Shown piece after piece: positions 1 through 8,503 of a stretch of DNA of 64,000 bases. The DNA comes from Diplonema japonicum (taxonomy: Eukaryota > Euglenozoa > Diplonemea > Diplonemida > Diplonemidae). Position 1 is the first letter of the stretch. Each line of letters begins with the position of its first letter. The DNA lies in the NCBI GenBank assembly GCA_964019335.1, contig OZ025721.1, positions 310,001-374,000 of the forward strand, given 5' to 3'. The position numbers were made by a program, and so were the translations under genes. The notes beneath the pieces are model-generated. The model ran no database searches. It was not told the DNA's origin and worked only from the letters and a program-made list of their open reading frames with translations.

Positions 1-440
1 CTCCGGGTATGGTACAGTGTCAATTGCAGCCCCAGGTTCAGCGCTTTCAGTTCGCATCGGTAGGCCGAAGTCACTGCTCCTCCGCTCTTGCGTGCCTGCT
101 TCGGTGTGTCAGACCCGATCCTTATCACAGCTGCCGAACCGCCGTTCCTGTGTCCGGTGACTGACCCGTCGGTGTAGACGATCACATCTGGGATGCCGTG
201 CCTCCTGATCGATTCGAAGGCCGCTCGGAGTTTGAGACTTTTTTCGTCCTTCTTGTGTACCTTGCGGACTAGGTCGGGGTGGAACAGGACTTTGGGTTGG
301 ACCCATGGAGGGAGCTGCAGGTCTGCGCTCTGAGTGACTGAGTGGTGTGGTAGGTCTTCGCGTTCCGGCATCCCGTGACTCTTCGCCAAGTCGAGCGCGG
401 TGTTTCGCCAGCTTTTCCCGTACCACATCTGACCCCCGGA
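1..440 (-). repeat. Direct repeat, copy 1 (LINE-A RNase H region)
   Basis: This stretch matches 6216-6655 base for base apart from three substitutions that I can see by eye (positions 86, 225 and 281 here). It is the start of the RNase H domain of LINE-A and shows that A1 and A2 belong to one young family. Confidence 0.95.
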
Positions 441-3400
441 TATCTTTGTTGCCTTCTCCGCTGTCGTCCCTGGTTGACGCTGTGCCTTCTCGTAGAGCAC
501 CAGGGTGTCGTGTTCCAGCAAGGATTCAATCTCCCAGATGCCCGCCTCTGACCTGGTCACCGTCGCGGAAGTCTTGTCGAAGCATCCCGTTATCAACCTC
601 GCTGCTGTGTATTGTAGCGAGTCGAACTCGGCCAGAGCAGCATGTCCCACGAAGTTGCCGTAAGCACCGAGACAGTAGCGCAGAACCGGTTGGACGTACG
701 TCAGGTACAGCGTCCTTAGGGTGTGCTTGCGGCAGCCCCACCTTGTTCCGGCGAGTTTGCGCAGCAGGCGAAGACGGCTGTTGATCTTTCCCTTCACCTT
801 CTGCACATGCTCGTGGAAGTTCATGCTTTCGTCGAAGGTGACGCCAAGATATTTAGCCTCGCGTACCACCTTGACTTTCGCCCCACTCGAGGGGAAGCGG
901 GCGTTGATGAGGTTTGCGAGACTGTCGTGCGAGTTCCAGAACTGTCCCTCTACCGGCATGAACTCTGTCTTTTCCTGGGACAGTTTCATCGAGAACGTCT
1001 CGCACCATCGCTCCGTGAGGCTCACCGCGCGTTGCACCTTCTTGTTCAGCTCGGCAGGACTCCCCGCCTCCAGCACTATCGCTATGTCGTCTGCGTACAC
1101 TACCGCGTCGATTCCAGCCTTCCTGTACAACCTGGCCAGGTCGTTGACGTAGATGGAAAAGAGCTGCGGGGCCAGGATGGTGCCTTGGGGTACGCCCCCT
1201 GTCATTGTCTTCACGCAGCCGTGTTCCCCGTTCACACAGACGGAGGCTTTACGTTGGTCGAGGAAAGAGGTGATCCATTTCACGAGCTTGGGAGGGTAAC
1301 CGTCGCCTATCAGCTTTGCGATCACTCCCTTGTGCCAGACTGTGTCGAAGGCTCCTTTGAAGTCGAACAGCAGGAGACCCCCCAGACCTTGGCTCAGCCT
1401 GACACTTTTGAGCTTTGAGGCGGCGTACAGCACGTTTTCCTCCGTGGACCTCCCTTTCCGGAAACCCGCCTGCGATGTGTGCAATTGCCTTACCCGTCCT
1501 GTGTCCTGCAGGAAGCACATCCTGTCCTTGACTATTCGCTCCAACGTCTTCACGATGTTTGACGTCAGCGCGATCGGCCTGTACGAGGCGGGTTCGGATT
1601 GGTCTTTGCCCTTTTTCATGAGGGGGATGATGGAAGACCGCCTCCATTCGGCAGGGACGACACCGGTCTGGAGGGATGAGTTGTAGAGGAGGAGTAGAAC
1701 TTCCCTGGCCACCGGTCCCAGGTACTTCAGCATTTCGTTGTAGATGCCGTCTGGGCCCGGAGCCTTGCCCTTCTTCAGCCTTCGCAGCACCGAGTCCAGC
1801 TCGTCCTTCGTTACCAGGGGGAAGTCGTTGTCTGTCCCGGGCTTCGCGTCCTTCTTGATGGTGGTGATCACTTCCTCCGACTTGGCAGTCGTCCTTGGGG
1901 AGCAGGCCCTCGCGTAGTGTTCGACGAGTACACTGGCCTTCTCCCTGTCGGTGGTGGCGATACCGTTTCCTCGTCGGAGCGGGGCTATTGGTGGCTTCTC
2001 GCTGCGACCGTCGAATCTGCGGATGACCGAGAAGGCTTGCGTCAGGTTTCCGTCCTTGGACAACTTCTTGGTGTAGTCGCCCCAGGCAGCCTGCTTCCCG
2101 CTCGTTATCGCCCTGTCCAGCTCTGCCTCCATCGCCGCTAGACGTGCCAGGTCTTCGTCGTTCCCGTCGTGATCCTCGGACAACAGCTTCGCCTTCAGTG
2201 TGCTTCGTCGCCTTGCGAGTGCGTCAATCTCGTCGTTCCACCAAACCTTCCCTTTCTTCTGTCCTTTCCTGGGGACGCACGATTCGGTTGCCGATAGAAG
2301 AAGCGTGCGAAACTCAGCGTTTAGCCTTATCGGGTCTCTGGCCCTGAGCAGCCTGCTGCACTTTTCTTCCATCGTCTCCCTGTACACGCTCCTTGCCTCC
2401 CTCCCCCAAGAGTAGAGTACTCTTCTGGTCGGTTGGCTGACTCCCCCTCTCAGACTGAAGAACATCGGAACGTGGTCTGAGCCCATTGCTGGCAACGTCC
2501 TCCAAGAAGATTTGTCGAACTCTGCGCCGCTCATTACCATGTCCGGAGAGGTTGGGTTTCCTGACGGGTTCAGGATCGTGGCTTCGCTGCTCTTGTTCCA
2601 TGTGCTGTAGCCCCATCGCAGCATCCAGCTGTGCAGTATTTCTCCCAGCTTATTCGGTGTGCCCCTTTTGTCCCACATCGTGTGGTGGGCGTTCATGTCA
2701 CCGGCGATGATGGTGTGACTGTCATGAGGCAGCTCTGCCGGGCGGAAATATTTCTCGGGGGGTGGTCTGTCGTCGCCGTCTCTACCCGTTGTCGGAGGCA
2801 GGTACAGGTTGACGAGTCTGTACGGCTTCCGGTTGGGCAGCGAGATCTCTACGTCGAGTCTTTCCGTCACGTCGCTGGGTTTCTGAAGAACTTCGATCTG
2901 TTTCGACGGTATCGATTCTCTGACCAGTGTGACGAGACCCCCTCCGCTGATTTGCTTTCCTCTTTTCACCGGTCGTGTTCGGTCTCGGCGGTATGCCTTG
3001 AACCCAGTGAAGACTCCGGTTATATCTTTCGACGGCCTCAGGAAAGTCTCTTGGAGTAGGAGCACGTCGATGTTGTGTGTCTCAATGCCCTTCAGCAGCT
3101 GCGCTGTGGTGCTCACCGTTAGGGATCTGACATTGAGAGACAGTACGTTGATGTTGTTAGGTGGTGGTGTTGTGTTGGAGTGTGCCTGTGAGAGAGAGGA
3201 AGTAGAGGGGACGGGAGGGAGAGAGTGTTCAACTCTTGTTGTCTTTTCGGTGGTTGGACCGGGGTTCGCTTCTATGTCCCCGCAGCTCAGTAAGTGTTTT
3301 CCGTGCGGACCGCTGGCTGCGGGATTTCTGCGAATGTGAAGATTGCCTGTGTGGTCACCCCTAGGTCCAGGCCTTTGGATACTGGGTAATACTTCGTCAC

Positions 3401-3497
3401 CGGTGACGGGAGTTTGTGAGTGCTTGTTTGGGGAGGAATTGTGCGTGGAGAGAGGGAAAGATGAGGGTGATGTGGTGATGATGTGCTGCCTTTGCGG
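1..3497 (-). CDS. LINE-A ORF2 polyprotein: 2A - APE endonuclease - reverse transcriptase - RNase H (3' end outside window)
   Basis: The frame is open without a stop from 3497 to base 1 (about 1,165 codons). It encodes the enzymes for target-primed reverse transcription. A 2A-like motif lies at 3255-3296. The APE endonuclease follows at about 3160-2450, with LNVRSL, LLLQETFL, GDMNAHH and a terminal GSDHVP. Reverse transcriptase spans about 1800-880, with KAPGPDG, SYRPIALTS, FDFKGAFDTVWHKG, GVPQGTILAPQLF and the catalytic YADD at 1083-1097. The RNase H domain starts with YTDGS at 162-179. Comparison with copy A2 suggests about 219 further codons beyond the window. There is no ATG between the last in-frame stop (3498-3500) and the endonuclease, so the start is unknown. 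All core catalytic motifs look intact. Confidence 0.9.
3255..3296 (-). other. 2A-like ribosome-skipping motif in LINE-A ORF2
   Basis: The ORF2 frame reads HLLSCGDIEANPGP here. This matches the 2A consensus (L-L-x-C-G-D-[V/I]-E-x-N-P-G-P), at which ribosomes skip one peptide bond between the final Gly and Pro. 2A-like sequences are known at the N terminus of ORF2 proteins in some LINEs, for example trypanosome L1Tc and sea urchin elements. Skipping here would release about 66 residues from the post-stop leader and give an ORF2 protein starting with Pro about 30 residues before the endonuclease. Activity is inferred from the motif. Confidence 0.9.
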
Positions 3498-3545
3498 TCA
3501 CCCCAGCTTCCAGGGCTTGAGAAGCTGGGTAGTACTTCATCTTCG
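3345..3545 (-). repeat. Imperfect tandem duplication in the ORF1-ORF2 junction
   Basis: About 55 bases at 3345-3400 recur with substitutions at about 3488-3545 (period about 143). Both contain ggtcacccc followed by ccagg, ctgggta and tacttc. On the minus strand both can encode a DEVLPS... segment, but in different frames, and only the downstream copy is in the ORF2 frame. The function is unknown. Confidence 0.6.
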
Positions 3546-3647
3546 TTTAGATGGGGTGAAGTGTTGGGGGTTTGGGAGTAGGGGTAGGGAGTGAGAGACG
3601 GTGTGGGAAAGGGGGTGAAAGGGGTGTTGAATGAGATTGCACGGCCC
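3498..3647 (-). other. LINE-A spacer with in-frame stops between ORF1 and ORF2
   Basis: ORF1 (downstream of its frameshift) and ORF2 are in the same reading frame. They are separated by the ORF1 stop TAA (3648-3650) and two further TGA codons (3537-3539 and 3498-3500). No ATG in this frame lies between them or before the endonuclease. ORF2 must therefore start at a non-AUG codon, or by readthrough, reinitiation, frameshifting or splicing. Confidence 0.75.
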
Positions 3648-4869
3648 TTAGTACTGGCCTTCTACCTTCCTTTTTACGGGAGGGTTCACCTTGTGCAGGG
3701 GCGTTGTCTGCGAGGGGGTGGTGTGTAGGGTTGTCTGCCTAGTTGTGGCAACTCCTACGAGCCTTTCGGCTGGTGGGGGGGTGTCGTAGCATAAAGGTGC
3801 TACGGTACCCTTTCTCTCCGGTGTCGCAGCGTGCCTGGGGCAGTCTGGGGTGTCAGTCCCCTCGTCAGCGCCATCGGTGGACGGCACGTGTCCCCTCTGT
3901 TCTGGGGACCCGTCTGCCTCCTCGGAGGTTCCTGGTGGGGGGGCTCCTGTAGTCAAGTGGATGAGTAATCTGTTCATCCCTTGCTTCAGCTCCTCCACCG
4001 ACCGCTCCGTCCTCTCCGATGACGCCTTCAAGGAAGAAATCTCCCCCCTCAGGCCACCAAGCTCGCCCTCCACCAGGCCCACCCTCCTGTTCAGCTCCTC
4101 AGTCCTCTCGTCCGTACGCACCCCTCTCATCTCCACCTCTTCCACCTTCCTCTCGCACGCCTTCTCCCACAGCCCGGCCTGTTCCCTCGCCTGCTCCAAC
4201 TCGGCAATCCGCCTGTCCATGGCTTCCCTCCAACCCCAGTCGTCCTCCATCCCGCCTCCCTCTTCCTTCTCGGCGCTCTCCAGCGCCTGGATCCTCGCCT
4301 CCAGCTTCTCCTCTCTTTCCCTGGCCTCGGCCTTCCTTTTTGCGGCTTTGGCCCCCTTCTCCTCTCTCGCCTTCTTCTTCCTCCCCTCCTTCTCGTCGGC
4401 CAGCTCCCACACCTGCGACCAGCTCGCCCCCCCGAACTCCCTGCGGAAGTCTATTTTGGTCCCTCTACGAGACCCACCCGGTAGTTTCCTTTTAAAGGAT
4501 CCCTTCTGCTCCTCGAACACCACCTTATGGGTAGTGTCTCCGTCCCTCACTGAGTAGGACTGAAGAGGGGGAGTCCCTGTGGTTACGATGGTGCCTAGGA
4601 CACCGTCGAACCTCATCGACTTCCCCAGTCCAGCCTGCGCAATGAAGGCCGCCCACGTGGGCTTGGGGGCGAGCGGGGCTACGACTGCGTCGTAGTGCTT
4701 CCGGGTGGGCTTCGTCTTGGGGGTCGTCTCGGGGGGGGGTCTTTCTGATCACCACCTCGGTGGTTTGCAGCACTAGCTGCGGCGGGTCTTGGTCGGGCTC
4801 GCTCCCGTCCGGTAGGGGCCCCTTGGAGGCGCCCGCCTTGCTCGGCTTCGTCATTTTGTCACTTGACAT
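3648..4869 (-). CDS. LINE-A ORF1 protein, coiled coil, with a one-base frameshift
   Basis: Translation from ATG 4867-4869 begins MSSDKMTKPSKAG and continues to a run of nine C (minus strand; 4731-4739). The frame then changes: the open frame ending at 3648 aligns if the run were one base shorter, and it continues through DAVVAPLAPKPTWAAF and MRFDGVLGTIV. The product would be about 400 residues. The middle is a long charged Lys/Glu/Arg-rich region with heptad-like coiled coil (roughly 4400-3950). The C-terminal part is Thr/Pro-rich. No zinc knuckle or RRM was recognised. LINE ORF1 proteins are RNA-binding chaperones that trimerise through coiled coils; the role here is inferred from position. 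The frameshift may be a true mutation, an assembly error in a homopolymer, or programmed. Confidence 0.7.
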
Positions 4870-4876
4870 TTTTTAT

Positions 4877-4911
<35 letters not shown>

Positions 4912-5460
4912 CCTTCCCTACCTTTATTTTTTAATAATAATAATAATAAATGAACCACTGACGTGCGAAGCAAAGGCTGGGGGGGGGACAGAACAGGTGG
5001 ACCAAGGGTCTCCCTGTATCTAACGAAAGGGGGAAAGGAATGAGATAACCTTGAAACTTCCGCTAAACTATCCATACGTACCGAGGACGGAGGTGGGGCC
5101 GGTTCGTGGGCTCCAGTGTTCGCGACTTCGCCCACCTCCGTGACCCCGGCAGCTCTCCAGCCCGCTTCCCAAGCCAGCACCCTTCGGGCGAACCTCCGGG
5201 TTTTTGAGGAGTGGGGTACCTCGTCCGTGCTCGCCCTCACGAGCGGCACACTGGCACGGAGGCATCCCCTTCAGCCAGCTTTGTTGGGCGGCGGAGCCTT
5301 AGAAAATCAAAACAAAGGAAAATGATACGGGGGGATGTGTGTGAAGGGGCGGGGAAAGGTGAAGACAGAAGTTGGGGTGCACGACAGGGTAATAATGGGA
5401 AACACTGGGGGAGGGGGAGAGGGTTCACTAGTACTTTTTGGTTCACTTTTTTCTGTTCCT
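4870..5460 (-). promoter_or_regulatory. Putative 5' leader of LINE A1
   Basis: Between the ORF1 start and the A-rich tail of A2 lie about 590 bases with no convincing gene. Directly upstream of the ATG (minus strand) is an almost pure A run (4871-4909), then a short AAT/ATT microsatellite (4926-4950). The rest is GC-rich. LINE 5' leaders carry internal promoters, so this is the expected place for one, but no motif was recognised. Confidence 0.4.
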
Positions 5461-5557
5461 TTTTTTTTTTTTTTTTTTTTTTTTTTTCTTTTTTTTCTTT
5501 TTTTTTTTTTTTCTACGTCCTGCGATTGCGGTCAGCGGCTCGGCGGTCGTGAGAGTC

Positions 5558-6643
5558 TCAGATGAGGTCCATCCTCTTCAGGTAGGAGGCGGTTTCACTC
5601 ACCCTCATTGTGAGCATCTCCTTCGTGGTCGTGGGGATGTCATCCCCGAAGATCTCTTCGCGGACCTTGTCTCCAGCTGGGCACCCGATCAGCAGATGGT
5701 GTCTGTCCTGGATCGAATGGCACGAGAGGCAACGTATGTCATTCTGGACGGGTTTCGACAGGAAACCGCAAGTCAGGTGGCTCCTGCCCGTTCGCAGTCT
5801 CGTTATCTGTACCTCATCGTGTCTGCAGGACAGTTCCTTCAAGGGGAGGTACCTCGCGCCGATCTCCTCTCGGTACTTCTTGTCCCGACCTGTCTTCTCC
5901 CACGAGGCTGCCCAGTCGCGGTTCACCGACCTCTTGATGAGGCTCTTTGTGGTCATCAGGTCCGTCGGGCCGTCCGGTGTCGACTCCTTTGCGGCGCGTT
6001 TGGCGTGTCGGTCGGCTTGCTCGTTACCTGGTAGGCCGCAGTGTCCGGGAACGTACTGGATGATGGTGGAGAGGCCTTGGCGGTCAAGCGCGTCCAGCCA
6101 TTTCCAAGCCAGCAGTTCCTCCATCTGCCTCATCTCTCTGTGGCCCTGCATCAGTCTTCTGATCACCGACTGGGAGTCCGAGCACAGCAGCACTACTCCG
6201 GTCGTCACACCTTGTCTCCGGGTATGGTACAGTGTCAATTGCAGCCCCAGGTTCAGCGCTTTCAGTTCGCATCGGTAGGCCGAAGTCACTGCTCCTCCGC
6301 ACTTGCGTGCCTGCTTCGGTGTGTCAGACCCGATCCTTATCACAGCTGCCGAACCGCCGTTCCTGTGTCCGGTGACTGACCCGTCGGTGTAGACGATCAC
6401 ATCTGGGATGCCGTGCCTCCTGATCGATTCGAAGGCCGCCCGGAGTTTGAGACTTTTTTCGTCCTTCTTGTGTACCTTGCGGACTAGGTCGGGGTAGAAC
6501 AGGACTTTGGGTTGGACCCATGGAGGGAGCTGCAGGTCTGCGCTCTGAGTGACTGAGTGGTGTGGTAGGTCTTCGCGTTCCGGCATCCCGTGACTCTTCG
6601 CCAAGTCGAGCGCGGTGTTTCGCCAGCTTTTCCCGTACCACAT
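5558..6643 (-). CDS. LINE-A ORF2 C-terminal fragment: RNase H and CCHC motif
   Basis: This 361-codon open frame starts at an internal methionine of ORF2, not at a real initiation site. It shows an RNase H fold with the acidic catalytic positions: IVYTDGS, YRCELKAL, LLCSDSQS, and then VPGHCGLPGNEQAD. RNase H removes the RNA strand from the RNA-DNA hybrid. A C-x2-C-x7-H-x4-C motif follows (RCLSCHSIQDRHHLLIGC), typical of the C terminus of RNase H-bearing LINEs. The frame is intact to its TGA stop. It shows what the part of A1 beyond the left edge probably looks like. It is unlikely to be expressed alone. Confidence 0.85.
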   Translation of the reverse strand: MWYGKSWRNTALDLAKSHGMPEREDLPHHSVTQSADLQLPPWVQPKVLFYPDLVRKVHKKDEKSLKLRAAFESIRRHGIPDVIVYTDGSVTGHRNGGSAAVIRIGSDTPKQARKCGGAVTSAYRCELKALNLGLQLTLYHTRRQGVTTGVVLLCSDSQSVIRRLMQGHREMRQMEELLAWKWLDALDRQGLSTIIQYVPGHCGLPGNEQADRHAKRAAKESTPDGPTDLMTTKSLIKRSVNRDWAASWEKTGRDKKYREEIGARYLPLKELSCRHDEVQITRLRTGRSHLTCGFLSKPVQNDIRCLSCHSIQDRHHLLIGCPAGDKVREEIFGDDIPTTTKEMLTMRVSETASYLKRMDLI

Positions 6644-6655
6644 CTGACCCCCGGA
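6216..6655 (-). repeat. Direct repeat, copy 2 (LINE-A RNase H region)
   Basis: This is the second copy of the sequence at 1-440, with the same orientation. The match ends abruptly at about 6655, where A1 continues into RT and A2 meets the T-run of B1. Confidence 0.95.
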
Positions 6656-6663
6656 TTTATTTT
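6654..6663. repeat. Target-site duplication of LINE B1 (left copy)
   Basis: GATTTATTTT here is repeated at 8494-8503, on the other side of B1. Read in element orientation it is AAAATAAATC, the kind of A-rich target used by L1-like APE endonucleases. The left copy merges into B1's own A tail, so the exact edge is uncertain. Confidence 0.6.
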
Positions 6664-8491
6664 TTTTTTTTCAAAATACCAATAGGTGCCACCATGGGGA
6701 GCAACACCTGGGAAGGGGAAAGGTGAAGGGAAGCATGGAAATATTACAGGGAGGGCGAAGACCAGTTCTTCTGCAATCAGATGGAGCTGTGGACTCCGCC
6801 AACCCGTGCACCTGTTTGGAACAGCCGAAGAGGGCTGAATTACTTTAATTCCAAGCCGCGTAGACCTACGTGACTCGGACGGGGACCTTGACCCCAGTTC
6901 GTCGTTTTTCTCAACTGGGACCTCTGGTGACCGGAACTGGCCCCGGTCGCCCCCTCGAGAGGGATTTGCTCCATTGAGCGAAACATGAAAGGGTGAGAGT
7001 AAAATCTCTCAAAATCAAAAGGGGAAGCGAGTGTGCGTGTGCGCATGGGGATGATAGGGGAAGCATTTGCTCTCCCCGCTGCACTCCGGCTGGCGGGGGG
7101 AGGGGATGGCCGTACCACACTCGTTCGTGCGAAGATGAGAGGACTCATCTGGGCAACTTCAGAGTAGGCCGGGCCATCCGTTTTTGACTACAATGTCAGG
7201 GCACACGATAACAAGAGGATGTTAATTTTAAAAATTTAAAGTTTAAAGGGGGACGGGCATACTGGTAAGAGAAAGGCCAGACGCCGGATGATGATAAAGA
7301 AAAGGATGAGAGGGAGTGGAAGAGAGGGGAAGGGAACGTAAGCACTAAAAGAATTGAAATGTTGATCTCACCCTACTCACTTCAGCGCAACACGGGGGCC
7401 GCAGGGCCGGCGTCAAGGGAGACAGCCGGCGGGATGAACGAAGGGGCAGCGGTACCTGCCGTTGCCGCAGACGGCGACGTGAAGACCCCGGATCTGGCCC
7501 AGTCAAGCAAGCCAGAGTCGGCGATGAGGGTGAATACCTGCGTCACGCGTTTTGACAGGCACTCCACCAGCGAGGGGCGTCCATTGGGAGCGTCGAGCGA
7601 ACCCCGTCCAACCACAGCGCACCCCCCAACAACGTGCTCCCTGGACATCTTTGCTCCACACGCTGGGCAGCTGAGCTCAGCCTTCTTCCTGTTCGGTCCA
7701 GCCGCCTGCAGGAAGCCGAAGAAGAGAGCGGAGTGCCCTACCCTCAGCCGCGAGATGACCGTCTCCGCAAGCCTGGGGAGGGACTGGGGGAAGCACGCCG
7801 CTCGGGGCCCCGTGGCCCTCGCGTATCTCGGGGCCACCTCCCCGACAATGACCGCAGACCTCTGCTGAATCTGGCGACGGACCAGGGCCCTGACCGACCT
7901 GTAGTCGAGAGAGGGGCGAGTCAGCTCGCGCTTCGTGCCCTCCCCGGCCAGCCTGTCTGCCGCCTCGTTGCCAGGAACCCCGCAGTGGGACGGCACAAAC
8001 TGGAGAATGACTGGTGCACCTTGTGCACGTGCCGCGGCCACCAGCAGTTCCCAGGTCTCGTGGTCGAGCCTCTCCCTCTGCCGCGAAGGACCTGCCCTCA
8101 GCTGATCAAGGAGAGAGAGCGAGTCGGTACAGATCGACAGCCGGCTGTCTGCCAACGTGGGGTGCTCGCTCCGGAGCGCGGCCACCATGTCCAGAGCCAC
8201 CTTGACAGCCAGACCCTCCGCCCGAAAGGAAGAGCAGAAATTGCTGACGCCGAAGCTCTCGGACACGGGTTCGTGGGGGCGGGGGAGCTGCAAGAAGACC
8301 CCGGCACCGCCCCTCCACCTCTGGCGGTCCCGTACGACAGAACCATCCGTATAGGCATGGATACCCGGTGGAAGGGCAGCCAGAGCCTCCACGGCCGCCT
8401 TCCGCTTATCCACGTCCGGCGACGAACGCGTGACCCTGCCGGGAAGGGCAGTTCTGAACTCCACCAGGAACGCGTGCCACGGTGCTACTAC
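6664..8491 (-). mobile_element. LINE-B copy B1, 5'-truncated
   Basis: This minus-strand copy consists of the RNase H end of ORF2 (8491-7382), a long 3' UTR (7381 to about 6672) and a short A tail. Its 3' UTR is clearly homologous to that of B2: both have caaaatacca next to the tail, gagcaacacc, and agccgaagagggctgaatta. It is flanked by GATTTATTTT copies. No ORF1, endonuclease or polymerase is left. Confidence 0.85.
7382..8464 (-). CDS. LINE-B ORF2 C-terminal fragment: RNase H and CCHC motif (B1)
   Basis: This 360-codon open frame begins at an internal ATG just inside the truncated 5' end. RNase H motifs are present: IHAYTDGSVV, FRAEGLAVK, SICTDSLS and VPSHCGVPGNEAADRLAGEG. A C-x2-C-x8-H-x4-C motif follows (CPACGAKMSREHVVGGC). 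The C terminus (SLDAGPAAPVLR) is the same in B2. The frame is not broken, but without the rest of ORF2 it cannot support retrotransposition. It is related to, but clearly different from, LINE-A. Confidence 0.8.
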   Translation of the reverse strand: MEFRTALPGRVTRSSPDVDKRKAAVEALAALPPGIHAYTDGSVVRDRQRWRGGAGVFLQLPRPHEPVSESFGVSNFCSSFRAEGLAVKVALDMVAALRSEHPTLADSRLSICTDSLSLLDQLRAGPSRQRERLDHETWELLVAAARAQGAPVILQFVPSHCGVPGNEAADRLAGEGTKRELTRPSLDYRSVRALVRRQIQQRSAVIVGEVAPRYARATGPRAACFPQSLPRLAETVISRLRVGHSALFFGFLQAAGPNRKKAELSCPACGAKMSREHVVGGCAVVGRGSLDAPNGRPSLVECLSKRVTQVFTLIADSGLLDWARSGVFTSPSAATAGTAAPSFIPPAVSLDAGPAAPVLR

Positions 8492-8503
8492 GTGATTTAT
8501 TTT
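8492..8503. repeat. Shared target-site duplication between B1 and B2
   Basis: GTGATTTATTTT at this site is repeated exactly at 10448-10459, on the far side of B2. The inner ten bases also match 6654-6663, on the far side of B1. The site therefore records two successive insertions at one place. Confidence 0.8.

Larger units (their letters stand above)
1..5460 (-). mobile_element. LINE-A copy A1: near full-length non-LTR retrotransposon
   Basis: This minus-strand unit carries, in order from right to left, a putative 5' leader (5460-4870), ORF1 (4869-3648), a short spacer, and ORF2 with endonuclease, reverse transcriptase and RNase H that runs off the window at base 1. No LTRs are seen. The combination of an APE endonuclease, RT and a C-terminal RNase H with a CCHC motif (seen complete in copy A2) resembles the I/Ingi/Tad-type LINEs; the clade is inferred from motifs only. 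The right boundary is uncertain: it is placed where the A-rich tail of copy A2 ends. Open ORF2 and near-identity to A2 suggest recent activity. Confidence 0.8.
5461..6655 (-). mobile_element. LINE-A copy A2, 5'-truncated
   Basis: This copy keeps only the 3' end of LINE-A: the RNase H part of ORF2, a short 3' UTR (about 5557-5516) and an A-rich tail (T-rich on the plus strand, 5461-5513). It is truncated at 6655, where B1's tail and target sequence begin. 5' truncation plus an A tail is the usual product of incomplete target-primed reverse transcription. Matching target-site duplications for A2 itself were not found. Confidence 0.85.

Noticed and set aside
723-1418. Plus-strand open frames across LINE-A (for example 723-1418, 3850-4557 and 347-784)
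   Set aside because: They are antisense to the endonuclease/RT/RNase H frame and to ORF1, whose catalytic motifs are clear on the minus strand.
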